Shown here: piece by piece, positions 7,706-15,727 of the stretch
How the letters are laid out: each line of letters starts with the position of its first letter
Position numbering within the stretch: the stretch's first letter is position 1
Source of the DNA: Jaaginema sp046541115
GTDB lineage: Bacteria > Cyanobacteriota > Cyanobacteriia > Cyanobacteriales > Spirulinaceae
Reading direction: 5' to 3'
DNA length: 24,799 nt
NCBI GenBank assembly: GCA_046541115.1
Contig: JBKHDX010000050.1
Location: 1 to 24,799, forward strand
Notes under the pieces: model-generated
Databases searched by the model: none
What the model was told of the DNA's origin: nothing
The model's input: the letters and a program-made list of their open reading frames with translations, nothing else
Program-made: the position numbers and the translations under genes

Positions 7706-8440
7706 ATGTCCCTTCCCAGTTGGTCTGAATTAACCCATCGATTGATTACATTTTGGAAAAAGAAAGTGAATCCCACATTGGCTTCGCTTTTTTCCACAAT
7801 CTGGATATTTGGTATTTCAATCGCGGGCTTTGCTTTGTGGGGATTTGCTGAAATTTCTGAGGAAGTCTTAGAACAAGAAACCACCGCCCTTGATAAAAAT
7901 ATCTTACAAACTTTAAAAGAACTACATACTCCCCTACTCGACCGTATTATGGTGGGCATCACCTCATTAGGCGATCCTTGGGTCGTAACAATTATTAGTA
8001 TTATCGTTGCTATTATTTTATCGCGACGACGACGATTAGCTGGAGCCATTACCATTGGTATTGCTTCGGCGGGGGCTTGGGGATTAAACCTTTTGTTAAA
8101 AGATGTATTTGCACGCGATCGCCCGGAATTGTGGAAGCGAATTGTAGATGCTCAATTTAACAGTTTTCCAAGCGGTCATGCCATGGTTTCATTAGTAGTT
8201 TATGGCTTTCTGGCTTACTTACTTGCCATTCGCTTTCCGCGACGACAAAGTTTAATTTATGTACTAGCAATTCTGTTAATTATTTCCATTGGCTTTAGTC
8301 GGTTATATCTCGGCGTACATTGGCCGACGGATGTTGTCGCGGGCTATGCTGCCGGATTAGTTTGGTTAATGACTTGTATCCTCAGTTTAGAAGTGGTGCA
8401 GCGTTCCTTAAATAAACGCCGAAAACCCCAATCCCACTAA
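7706..8440 (+). CDS. PAP2-family membrane phosphatase
   Basis: 244 aa with several membrane helices (about 28-48, 91-106, 113-130, 160-178, 184-197, 210-228). The three PAP2 phosphatase motifs are intact: KDVFARDRP (132-140), PSGH (155-158) and SRLYLGVHWPTD (198-209), which carry the Arg/Lys phosphate binders and the two catalytic histidines. Such enzymes remove phosphate from lipids such as phosphatidate, PG-phosphate or undecaprenyl diphosphate; the motifs do not show which. The active site faces the periplasm or lumen in known members. The next gene, UspA, starts 56 bases downstream, so the two may be co-transcribed. Confidence 0.9.
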   Translation: MSLPSWSELTHRLITFWKKKVNPTLASLFSTIWIFGISIAGFALWGFAEISEEVLEQETTALDKNILQTLKELHTPLLDRIMVGITSLGDPWVVTIISIIVAIILSRRRRLAGAITIGIASAGAWGLNLLLKDVFARDRPELWKRIVDAQFNSFPSGHAMVSLVVYGFLAYLLAIRFPRRQSLIYVLAILLIISIGFSRLYLGVHWPTDVVAGYAAGLVWLMTCILSLEVVQRSLNKRRKPQSH

Positions 8441-8496
8441 ACTTATTTTCTCTCAAGTTTTAACTTAATAAATATTGCAAAATGGAGGAACCTTTT

Positions 8497-9018
8497 ATGG
8501 TTTTTAAACGCATTGTAACAGCAATTGACCGCACCCCTTTAGAACAAGAAATCTTTACCCAAGCGGCAGACCTCGCAGCCGCCCAAAACGCGGAATTACT
8601 GCTCGTTCACTACTTTTCAACCCCCATTGATACCATGACCACGCCCCCCGTCGGAACCGCAGCCGGGGCGGGTGTGGGCTTGACTCCCGCGGCAGGGGTC
8701 AATATGTACCCCGTTACTGCCGAAAATCTCGAATTGCACCAAAATGCCGTAGACAAGGAACGTCGCGAGGAAGAAGCTTGGCTTGAGCGCTATCGTCGTC
8801 AAGCTTCAGATGCAGGAATTGCGGTACAAATGGAATGTATCCCCGACGATGGCAGCACAGGCCGCCGAATTTGCGACACCGCGAAGTCTTGGAACGCAGA
8901 TTTGATTGTTTTAGGCAGCAAGAGTCGCACGGGCTTGGCTGAGGCATTTCTGGGCAGTACGAGCAATCATGTGGTGCATCACGCTCATTGTCCGGTGATG
9001 GTGATTCAACACAATTAA
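8497..9018 (+). CDS. Universal stress protein (UspA family)
   Basis: 173 aa, a single Usp domain with a Rossmann-like alpha/beta fold: KRIVTAIDRT at the N-terminus, LIVLGSKSRTG and FLGSTSNHVVHHAHCPVMVI at the C-terminus. The ATP-binding pattern G-2x-G-9x-G-S is nearly kept (Gly140, Ser143 in place of Gly, Gly153-Ser154), so nucleotide binding is plausible but not certain. An insertion rich in Gly, Ala, Thr and Pro (about 45-75) sits after the first strand. I chose ATG 8497 because GGAGG (8484-8488) lies eight bases before it; the ATG at 8482 overlaps that Shine-Dalgarno. Downstream are two large hairpins that may end the transcript. Confidence 0.9.
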   Translation: MVFKRIVTAIDRTPLEQEIFTQAADLAAAQNAELLLVHYFSTPIDTMTTPPVGTAAGAGVGLTPAAGVNMYPVTAENLELHQNAVDKERREEEAWLERYRRQASDAGIAVQMECIPDDGSTGRRICDTAKSWNADLIVLGSKSRTGLAEAFLGSTSNHVVHHAHCPVMVIQHN

Positions 9019-9176
9019 GATCAAGAACCCCGGTTTCTTATCTATTTATCCGATTAAGTTGGATTTTCACAACAGAAACCGGGGTTCTGGTACTAAAGAT
9101 TAAGAACCCCGGTTTCTTATCTGTTTATACGATGTAGTTGGATTTTCATAACAGAAACCGGGGTTCTGGTACTTTG
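9019..9176. repeat. Two tandem 79-bp units, each a 15-bp inverted repeat
   Basis: Unit 1 (9019-9097) and unit 2 (9098-9176) are nearly identical, differing at a few positions. Each carries AGAACCCCGGTTTCT (9024-9038; 9103-9117) and its exact reverse complement (9074-9088; 9153-9167) around a 35-base loop. The arms match between units while most differences fall in the loops. Related CCCCGG hairpins occur at 18107-18131 and 24626-24658. The units lie between the UspA gene and the convergent ExbD-like gene and may stop transcription from both sides. Confidence 0.9.
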
Positions 9177-9234
9177 CGCTTCAAACCCTAATCCCCGATC
9201 CCACAGTCACCTGAAAAACTTTTTAGTCCAAGCC

Positions 9235-9936
9235 CTATTGTACTCCCACAGCGCGACCTTGAGAGCCGAAAACAATGGTGCGATCGCCCTCCATGGGTTC
9301 CCAACCGACATCAAAACCCTTTTCCCAAGCCAATTCCCGCGCTTGACGAAAGCCGGTAAAACTATCGGGACGTACCAAAAAAGCTAAATAATCAGTTTGC
9401 GGATTTAAGTCATTTAAAACCTCGCGGAAATTAGAAGATTCTTGTTGAATATCCCGTGGGTTTTCCCCCTCAGCCTCTGGTAATGGGACATAAGCAATTC
9501 CCGAACCCCCCGCAATTCTCGCTTCATAATAACGAGTCGTCGTACTATAATTTTGTAAGCGCTCCAGACGGCGTAATTCGCAGCGTTGATACTCCTCAGC
9601 CCGACTGATGTAATAATCATACATTTCTGGCAAAACATTACTCGGAACTTCGGGTTTTTCACATTGGGGTAAACCTTGCATATAAAGGTCTAATTGTCGC
9701 GAAACTTGGTCGGTATTGAGGTATTTAATTTGGTCGTCGGTAACTTCAAAAAACTTGGGACTTTTGCGGGTATTCGACACTACTGGAGTCCGCACAATGG
9801 TTTCTACTTCGGCGGTTACTAAAGCGACAAACAAGCCAATAAACATTAATACCCCGACGGTATTTGTCAGAATATCTAAAAAGGAATCTAGGTTTTGGGT
9901 AGGAGACGACAAACGCCTCATTCTTCTACGTCTCAT
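9235..9936 (-). CDS. ExbD/TolR-like motor subunit with channel aspartate
   Basis: 233 aa; last gene of a three-gene operon. An Arg-rich N-terminus (MRRRRMRR) is followed by one membrane helix (about 17-42) reading LDSFLDILTNTVGVLMFIGL. Asp21 aligns with the proton-carrying aspartate of ExbD (PFIDVMLVLL), so this is the likely ion-binding subunit. The periplasmic part (about 43-233) has a helical stretch with Cys92 and Cys118 and ends in a TolR/ExbD-like alpha/beta module (FLVRPDSFTGF, GFDVGWEPM, IVFG). The start is three bases after the stop of the preceding gene, which suggests translational coupling. Outer partner and function are unknown. Confidence 0.78.
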   Translation of the reverse strand: MRRRRMRRLSSPTQNLDSFLDILTNTVGVLMFIGLFVALVTAEVETIVRTPVVSNTRKSPKFFEVTDDQIKYLNTDQVSRQLDLYMQGLPQCEKPEVPSNVLPEMYDYYISRAEEYQRCELRRLERLQNYSTTTRYYEARIAGGSGIAYVPLPEAEGENPRDIQQESSNFREVLNDLNPQTDYLAFLVRPDSFTGFRQARELAWEKGFDVGWEPMEGDRTIVFGSQGRAVGVQ

Positions 9937-9939
9937 AAG

Positions 9940-10416
9940 CTATTCTTGCGGGGTGGGATTAGCAGTTTCGACATTCAGTTTCCAACCTTGATCGAGGGGT
10001 TCGTAACCCAAGTTAATTCCTTCTGCTTCGATAATACTGCGTAAGTCTGTAAAAACATCGAAAGCATCGGGACGAACCGCTACAATAAAGTATTCGCGAT
10101 CGCGATTTTGTTTGACTTGTGCGATCATTTGACCCAAGGCTGAATTAGAATCAGAAAGTCGATCGAGTGGGATAAAAGTTTCTTGGGGATGAATGACTAT
10201 TCCATCTACTCTGGCTTCGAGATAGCGAGGGGTTTTGGTTTGATTTACTCCCCTTTCGTTTCTCACGACAATTTTAACTTCTCGTTCGCTTCCGTAAGTT
10301 TGGCTAGTAATAACAATAATCAGTAAAATTAACGTGCCAATGGTACAAGCCAAAACGGATAAAAACGGGAATAATTCTGTTTCAATGGGTTTACGGGTAA
10401 TTCTACGCCTACGCAT
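9940..10416 (-). CDS. ExbD/TolR-like motor subunit without channel aspartate
   Basis: 158 aa, second gene of the operon, 20 bases after the ExbB-like gene. The Arg-rich N-terminus (MRRRRITRK) and one membrane helix (about 15-37, FPFLSVLACTIGTLILLIIV) match the other ExbD-like protein, but the ion-binding position is Ser20 (PFLS where ExbD has PFID). The periplasmic part ends in FIVAVRPDAFDVF and INLGYEPLDQGWKL, parallel to the same elements in its neighbour. The two are probably paralogs that form a heterodimer in the channel (inference); a non-conducting structural role is an alternative. Confidence 0.76.
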   Translation of the reverse strand: MRRRRITRKPIETELFPFLSVLACTIGTLILLIIVITSQTYGSEREVKIVVRNERGVNQTKTPRYLEARVDGIVIHPQETFIPLDRLSDSNSALGQMIAQVKQNRDREYFIVAVRPDAFDVFTDLRSIIEAEGINLGYEPLDQGWKLNVETANPTPQE

Positions 10417-10436
10417 GGTGTTTGACTTTGTTTACC

Positions 10437-11819
10437 TTAAGATTCGTCCCCTTCAACTAACATAATACGTCGGGGTTTACCGAGCTGTTGTAATACCGGA
10501 CGCAGTTGAGCTAAATTGCTATCAATTTCCTTGAGGACGCGCTCTAGTTGTGCGGTTTGTTGTAGCTCTTTAAAGCTTTGTTCTAAATTCGTTTGCAGTC
10601 GAGCCACTTCGAGGATTTGATTGGTGCATTGTTCCAGGGCTTCTACACGACTCGACAAAGCTAAACTGGCTTGTTCGAGTTGTTGAGCCATTTGGGAAGA
10701 TTGGGCTTCTAATTGCTGCGCGATCGCGTTACGATCTGCATTAATCGCAGTCAACATATTCTGGATTTCTTGTACCAAGATTTGACTATTTTGTTGCTGC
10801 GTTTCCCAGGTTTCTACAAAGCCTTGACGATCTTTTAGGGCTACCTGATTCACCTTACTCACTTTCTGTAAAATCTTAGTACTGGTTTCTTGAATCTGAC
10901 TAATTTCTGTGACAAAAACTTGAGCGATTTCCATTGCGGCTTTTTCGGCATATTCCCGCGCAGGTTCGACTAAACTTTGACTATTGGGCAGTTTATTCTC
11001 AACAGCTTCGATTACGGCTTGACGAATTAAATTTGTATTAATCGGTTCGGATTTATGGGGCAGTTTTGCAATTAAGTTTTCGTTAATATAAACATCAATC
11101 GCTAACAGCAATCGCGACTCCAAACGCTCTACCAATACCAAAGGAATCATCACCAAAACACTGAGCAACAAAGCCAGTAATGTGGTATCAAAAGCGACTG
11201 CTAAACCTCCCGTTACCAGCCCAATTCCTTCTTTAATTTGGTCAATTTCTCCGGCTTCTTCGAGAAAGCCAGAAAAGCCACTCACCGCTTGACTAATCCC
11301 GATAACTGTACCAATAAAACCCAGTAAAGGAATTGCCCAAACCAAAATCCGAGGCACAGAATAAGACGACTCCGATGCACTTGCATAAAAGGAAGAATCA
11401 TCTAAAGCAATTTCTGTAGCAGTTTGGCTATTTCCCGATTCAATATAAGCTTTGAGAATCCGACTACATCGCAATGGTAATAGATAGCTTATTCGCGCTA
11501 AGTTATATTGCAGTTTGGCGACTTGTTGCGATTTAGAATCTTCTAAACTAACATTATTCGGAATCCAATTCCCCTGTAAACTGCGATATTCTTGTTGCAA
11601 TTTAATAAACTTTAAAGTAGTTACCATTACGACAATACAAGCCAAGAAAACCGTAATAAACTGGGTGAAGCCGCGACGATAAAATAATTCACCAATCGTC
11701 GAATCTTGAACGGGGAATAAAATAACATAAATAATAATAAAAATTAAAGCTGCTCCCCCTACTGCGAGGGATGTAGAAACATCAAGTTCTTGTCGTTCGA
11801 GATTTGCCTTTGCTGCCAT
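10437..11819 (-). CDS. MotA/TolQ/ExbB-family channel protein with long coiled-coil tail
   Basis: 460 aa, first gene of the operon. Four membrane helices are visible (about 16-35, 50-68, 157-180, 203-231). The last two carry the family signature: LLGFIGTVIGISQAVSGF (165-182) and GLVTGGLAVAFDTTLLALL (200-218), with threonines that in ExbB/TolQ line the ion path. Residues 255-445 are rich in Gln, Glu, Leu and Ala with heptad-like spacing and form a predicted cytoplasmic coiled coil of nearly 200 residues, far longer than in ExbB or TolQ; a long tail is also seen in ZorA of the Zorya defence system. With the two ExbD-like proteins this should make one 5:2-type rotary motor. No TonB, Tol-Pal or OmpA partner is in the window. 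Confidence 0.85.
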   Translation of the reverse strand: MAAKANLERQELDVSTSLAVGGAALIFIIIYVILFPVQDSTIGELFYRRGFTQFITVFLACIVVMVTTLKFIKLQQEYRSLQGNWIPNNVSLEDSKSQQVAKLQYNLARISYLLPLRCSRILKAYIESGNSQTATEIALDDSSFYASASESSYSVPRILVWAIPLLGFIGTVIGISQAVSGFSGFLEEAGEIDQIKEGIGLVTGGLAVAFDTTLLALLLSVLVMIPLVLVERLESRLLLAIDVYINENLIAKLPHKSEPINTNLIRQAVIEAVENKLPNSQSLVEPAREYAEKAAMEIAQVFVTEISQIQETSTKILQKVSKVNQVALKDRQGFVETWETQQQNSQILVQEIQNMLTAINADRNAIAQQLEAQSSQMAQQLEQASLALSSRVEALEQCTNQILEVARLQTNLEQSFKELQQTAQLERVLKEIDSNLAQLRPVLQQLGKPRRIMLVEGDES

Positions 11820-12075
11820 TTAAAATTATCCTAATCATTACATTGAATTATTGCGATCCTAGCAAAATTTTATAAAATTGAGCAGAATGCCCCTTACTGT
11901 GTCTTACATCTGAAGGCGCGATCGCAACCTTTCCCATCCTAGCTTTAGTTTTGCCATTTGTACGGCTGTCAAACAACAATAAAGCTTCACTAACTAAACG
12001 GATTTGATATAACTTTATCCTGTAAGCAGATAAGAAATCGGGGTTTTTAATTCCCACTAATTCAACAGATTGGAT

Positions 12076-12768
12076 ATGACATCTCAATTCAAACTAGAAA
12101 ATATTGTTCCCTGGGGTCGTTCTTTTTCCGAATATCAAGCCATGTTTAGCTTAACCCCCGCAGACTTGTCCGGTACAATTTTAGACTGTGGTGGTGGCCC
12201 GTCTAGTTTTAATGCTGAAATGACCCGCAAACAGCACAACGTTGTCTCCTGCGACCCGATTTATCAATTTAGCGCCTCAGAGATTGAAAGCCGCATCCAA
12301 GCCACCTATCCGGTCATTTTACAAGGACTTCGCGATCGCGCCGATCGTTTTGTGTGGCAAGATATAAAAACCCCCGAACAACTGGGAGAAGTGCGTTTAG
12401 CTGCGATGCAACAGTTTCTCGCAGACTTCCCCACTGGAAAACCACAAAACCGTTACCCAGTCGCACAACTGCCGCAATTGCCTTTTGCGGACGCAACATT
12501 TAGTTTAGCGTTGTGCAGTCATTTGTTATTCACCTATTCCGAACAACTTTCTCTCGACTTTCACCGAGACGCAATTCTCGAAATGCTGCGAGTTGCAAAG
12601 GAAGTGCGCGTTTTTCCCCTCGTTGAAAACTTTTCTGGGGAAACTTCGGCTTATGTGCAACCTCTAACGCAGCAATTATCCGCCAAAGGGTATCAGGTTG
12701 AGATTGAGCCAGTTAATTATGAATTTCAGCGTGGAGGCAACCAAATGCTGCGAATTTGCTTGGTTTAG
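12076..12768 (+). CDS. Class I SAM-dependent methyltransferase
   Basis: 230 aa. The SAM-binding motif I is TILDCGGGPSSFNAEM (34-49), followed by an acidic residue at the end of the second strand (CDPIYQFS, Asp60). LPFADATFSLALCSHLLFTY is the motif IV region of small-molecule methyltransferases, and EMLRVAKEVRVFPL follows. The substrate cannot be read from the sequence. I chose ATG 12076; a TTG two codons upstream is the alternative. It is divergent from the motor operon with 256 bases between them, and convergent with the large fusion gene, so it appears to be a single-gene unit. Confidence 0.82.
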   Translation: MTSQFKLENIVPWGRSFSEYQAMFSLTPADLSGTILDCGGGPSSFNAEMTRKQHNVVSCDPIYQFSASEIESRIQATYPVILQGLRDRADRFVWQDIKTPEQLGEVRLAAMQQFLADFPTGKPQNRYPVAQLPQLPFADATFSLALCSHLLFTYSEQLSLDFHRDAILEMLRVAKEVRVFPLVENFSGETSAYVQPLTQQLSAKGYQVEIEPVNYEFQRGGNQMLRICLV

Positions 12769-12787
12769 CATGATTTGATTTGAGAAT

Positions 12788-12820
12788 AACCAACAACCAA
12801 CAACCAACAACCAACAACAA
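12788..12820. repeat. Short tandem repeat of AACCAAC
   Basis: About four copies of the heptamer AACCAAC lie in the 92-base gap between two convergent genes. The same heptamer occurs twice near 15774. This is a common simple repeat in cyanobacterial spacers. Confidence 0.7.
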
Positions 12821-12860
12821 AAAACCAGCCAATCATCGGAAAAACCTGACCCTTAGTTGC

Positions 12861-15395
12861 CTAAACCAGAAGCTGCCAGAATAACGCCCCTAACACTACA
12901 ATACCCAAATGTTGCGGCAGGAGCGATCGCACAGGTTGACGGGCGATTTTTTGGGTTAAAGCAAACGCCAACAACATCCCAAATAACAAACTACAGCCCT
13001 GTAGAAAGTTTATCGTTGCTGGATGCGCGACCAAAATCGGTAAACCCTCACCCTGTAAGCCAAATGTCGCGAAACCAACCGGAAGAATGCGTCCGGCTTC
13101 CCCCAAGCCCAAAGGGAGGTAATACGCTAAATTAGCGGCTAAAGCAAAGGGAAGATAACCATAAATCAATTCCAAGAATGGCCGCGGCTTAATTTGTCGA
13201 AAAAACTTGTAAATCAGTTGAATTGCGCCATACATCAGGAAAGGAATCACCGCCGGAAGCAATAACACCAACACCGACAAGCCCAAATGGGGGCCAAACT
13301 GACTCAAATCCCAATTCAACCCCAAAGCCCCGTTAATCTCGGGGAGATGATGCAAAAACACCGCATCCAATAACAGCAGCAGCAAAGCTACCTCATAGCT
13401 GCGGGGAATATGAGTCGTCCATAATTCAATTCCTGGGATACGCACATTAAATTCTACTGACCGATGGGGACAAGCTTTTAAGCAAGTCATACACAACACG
13501 CAATCGCGATTATCCTGCATTTGTGCGGGATGAGAGTATAACGGACAGCCATCAGTGGCTTGACCTTCGCCTTTTTCCGGGCCGCCCTTGTAACATTGAT
13601 AAGTGGTGCATTCTGCCGAACAAGTCCCCTGTTGCGCTCGTAACTCCGTCATAGAAAGCTTTGCAAACATCCCATTCATTCCCCCAATGGGACAGAGATA
13701 GCGACACCAGAAACGACGCTCAAAAATGGCACTAAAAATCATCGCACCTGCTGTAATCAGCAGCAAAAGACAAGCAGACAGATAAGCGGTGTTTTCTAAA
13801 TCCCAAACTTCTTCCCACAGCAGAATTAAGGCAAACAAGCCAAAGAGAAACCAACCTCCCCATTTTTCGGCAACGTGACGGGGCCAGCGTTTCAGGGGTT
13901 GCGGTAGGAAGTGTTGGCGGATTTTTTGGGTAATTTCGCCGTAAATCATAAACGGACAAACAGCGCACCACAACCGCCCTACAAAAGGAAAACCGAGGAG
14001 GATGAGGGGCCACCACCAGGCCCAAAATAAGTTTAAGGCAAAGTTGCGATCGCGAGTCTGCGGCCCTAAAAACAAAATCGCCACCACCAACGCAAACGCC
14101 ACAGTGGTAAAACCATAGTTAATGCGGTCGGGCCACCAAGGACTGCGGAGGAAATAACGAAATTTTGGATAAGAATCGAGCAAATTAAAGCGAAATTGCT
14201 GTTTTTTGCTCTGAGAGGGCCAAATAATTTCTTCTGTAAGCTCCTGTGTCCCCGATAGTTGCGTAATCGCCCGTCGCACCGTGTTGTCTAACTCCCGCAA
14301 ATTATTAGGAAAGTCATAAGCCTGTAACTGTCGCAAGGCTTCTGGGGTTAATTTCGGTTGTGGAATTCCCCTGACGCGACAAATAATACTGATGTAATAA
14401 TTCACCCAATCCCCTAAATCTGCCTTTCGCACCCGCAACGGCGGTACTTTAATTTTATGACTTACCAAGCGGTCGAGGTCGGGATTAGACTTTTCGGAAA
14501 TTAAAATAATACGAGCTTCCGAAATTAAAGCGCTTTGAGATTGAGTTTCTGTCCGACTAACGGGGAAATATTGCCCGGTTTCGAGTAAATGGGCAATCGG
14601 TTGGATTAATTTGGGGGACAACTCCTGAATATTGTTTAATACCAGCGTACCGCGACCCAACGCCGCAATTAAACCGGGTTTACCGCCAACCCGACCAAAC
14701 AAATCTGCCCCGCTTGCTTGTAAGGTATTACAATTAACGCGAATAATGGTTTCGCGACGCGAGGAGGAGCCATAGTGAACTAATGCGGCAATATTGTCTT
14801 TTTCTAGCCCTGGTTCCCCGAAAATCAGGACAGATTCGCGATTATCAGATGCTTGTTTGATTTGTTTGCGTAAGCGCACTGCATAGCGACTTTTACCAAT
14901 AATGCCCCGTCTGGCTTTCGTCACCAAATAAGGCCGCAGAATGGCTTGACGCTCTTGCTCAAAGTTTAACTGAGTTGCCAGTTGACTGACTTCTTGGGCA
15001 AGTTGTTGGGCGATAATTTGGGTAATGGCAGGATATTCTCCGACCCAGGTTTGAAAATCGGCTTTAGGGAGAAACCAAAACTCACAATCGGTTTTGGTGG
15101 TGAGGGTTTGTTGGGTGGGTTGGTCGAGAAGTAATGCTTGTAGGTTAATCACTGACCCCGGAAGCAAACTCACCGCTTGTAAAATTTGAGAATTGTTTAA
15201 CGGTCGATTACTCGCGGCCCGACCAACAACGAGAATATATAAGCCGTCTGGGGGCTGTTGCTCGCCCATGATGGTACAATGAGCCTTAATATCTCGTTTC
15301 TGCAAAAGCGGCGCGATCGCGTTTAATGCCTTTGATGGTAACACGTTCAACGCCGTTCGCTCTTGCAACCATATGATGCGCGCTTCTACAGTCAT
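12861..15395 (-). CDS. CNMP-binding-like / degenerate AAA+ / membrane polyferredoxin fusion
   Basis: 844 aa in three parts. Residues 10-135 resemble a CRP-type cyclic-nucleotide domain, but the phosphate-binding cassette (GE...RTA) is not recognisable. Residues 165-400 resemble the AAA+ domain of sigma54 activators: the Walker A region reads GEPGLEKD (193-200), Walker B reads LVLNNI (251-256) in place of LFLDEI, the GAFTGA loop is absent, but LRVRKADL (320-327) and FPNNLRELDNTVRRA (362-376) are kept. Residues 425-844 are a NapH/NosR/CcoG-like membrane part with about eight helices and cysteine motifs WCAVCP (477, 480), WCRYLCP (564, 568), CSAEC (592, 596), Cys601, Cys617 and a [4Fe-4S] motif CVLCMTCLKACP (632-643). 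It lacks a DNA-binding domain. A redox protein gated by the cytoplasmic domains is the best reading (inference). Confidence 0.85.
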   Translation of the reverse strand: MTVEARIIWLQERTALNVLPSKALNAIAPLLQKRDIKAHCTIMGEQQPPDGLYILVVGRAASNRPLNNSQILQAVSLLPGSVINLQALLLDQPTQQTLTTKTDCEFWFLPKADFQTWVGEYPAITQIIAQQLAQEVSQLATQLNFEQERQAILRPYLVTKARRGIIGKSRYAVRLRKQIKQASDNRESVLIFGEPGLEKDNIAALVHYGSSSRRETIIRVNCNTLQASGADLFGRVGGKPGLIAALGRGTLVLNNIQELSPKLIQPIAHLLETGQYFPVSRTETQSQSALISEARIILISEKSNPDLDRLVSHKIKVPPLRVRKADLGDWVNYYISIICRVRGIPQPKLTPEALRQLQAYDFPNNLRELDNTVRRAITQLSGTQELTEEIIWPSQSKKQQFRFNLLDSYPKFRYFLRSPWWPDRINYGFTTVAFALVVAILFLGPQTRDRNFALNLFWAWWWPLILLGFPFVGRLWCAVCPFMIYGEITQKIRQHFLPQPLKRWPRHVAEKWGGWFLFGLFALILLWEEVWDLENTAYLSACLLLLITAGAMIFSAIFERRFWCRYLCPIGGMNGMFAKLSMTELRAQQGTCSAECTTYQCYKGGPEKGEGQATDGCPLYSHPAQMQDNRDCVLCMTCLKACPHRSVEFNVRIPGIELWTTHIPRSYEVALLLLLLDAVFLHHLPEINGALGLNWDLSQFGPHLGLSVLVLLLPAVIPFLMYGAIQLIYKFFRQIKPRPFLELIYGYLPFALAANLAYYLPLGLGEAGRILPVGFATFGLQGEGLPILVAHPATINFLQGCSLLFGMLLAFALTQKIARQPVRSLLPQHLGIVVLGALFWQLLV

Positions 15396-15625
15396 AATAC
15401 TCTCGCTGAAAAAATAATTTGTTGTCGCGATCGCTCACACCTCCCTCCTCTTTCTATTGTAGGTAAGCCCCCTGGCTGAAAACGGCTTCAACGCTCTAAT
15501 TTTCATAATCCGTAAAATTACTGTTGCTTATATCGCCGCAGTTTAATCGGTTTCGCTCAAATTAATGCGACCTTTCCACGAATTCGACTAAATTTAAAAA
15601 TAAGCACAATGACTTGTTTTAATTT
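15396..15625. other. Intergenic stretch without visible features
   Basis: Upstream of the minus-strand fusion gene and of the small plus-strand ORF. It contains one HIP1 site near 15427; I see no clear promoter, hairpin or gene. Confidence 0.5.
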
Positions 15626-15727
15626 ATGCTCGCGACCGATATTAACTGGCTCAATCTTTGGGTTCCTTTGGCTTTACTGGGTTTAATTATTTTGGCCGCA
15701 ATTTTCTTTAGTTACAGCAGCGATTAA
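15626..15727 (+). CDS. Possible single-membrane-helix small protein (33 aa)
   Basis: ATG 15626 to TAA 15725-15727 encodes 33 residues: MLATDINWLNLWVPLALLGL, then a further hydrophobic run and SYSSD. Residues 8-28 make one membrane helix with tryptophans at the N-terminal interface. Size and pattern are like the single-helix subunits of photosystems, cytochrome b6f or NDH-1, but I do not match it to any of these. It has no clear Shine-Dalgarno, as is common in cyanobacteria. It may be a real small membrane protein or a chance frame. Confidence 0.5.
   Translation: MLATDINWLNLWVPLALLGLIILAAIFFSYSSD

Noticed and set aside
9235..11819. Calling the motor operon a Zorya defence system
   Set aside because: Only the long-tailed channel protein is reminiscent; there is no OmpA-domain ZorB and no ZorC, ZorD or ZorE gene nearby.
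12788..12820. AACCAAC heptamer run as a possible CRISPR or regulatory array
   Set aside because: The units are seven bases without spacers, a simple repeat typical of cyanobacterial spacers.
12861..15395. Reading the fusion gene as a sigma54-dependent transcription activator
   Set aside because: It lacks the GAFTGA loop, intact Walker motifs and a DNA-binding domain, and half of it is a membrane iron-sulfur protein.
15626..15727. Naming the 33-residue ORF as a known photosystem, b6f or NDH-1 subunit
   Set aside because: Its sequence does not match PsbM, PsbT, PsbX, PsbY, PsaM, PetN, PetL or PetG as I know them.
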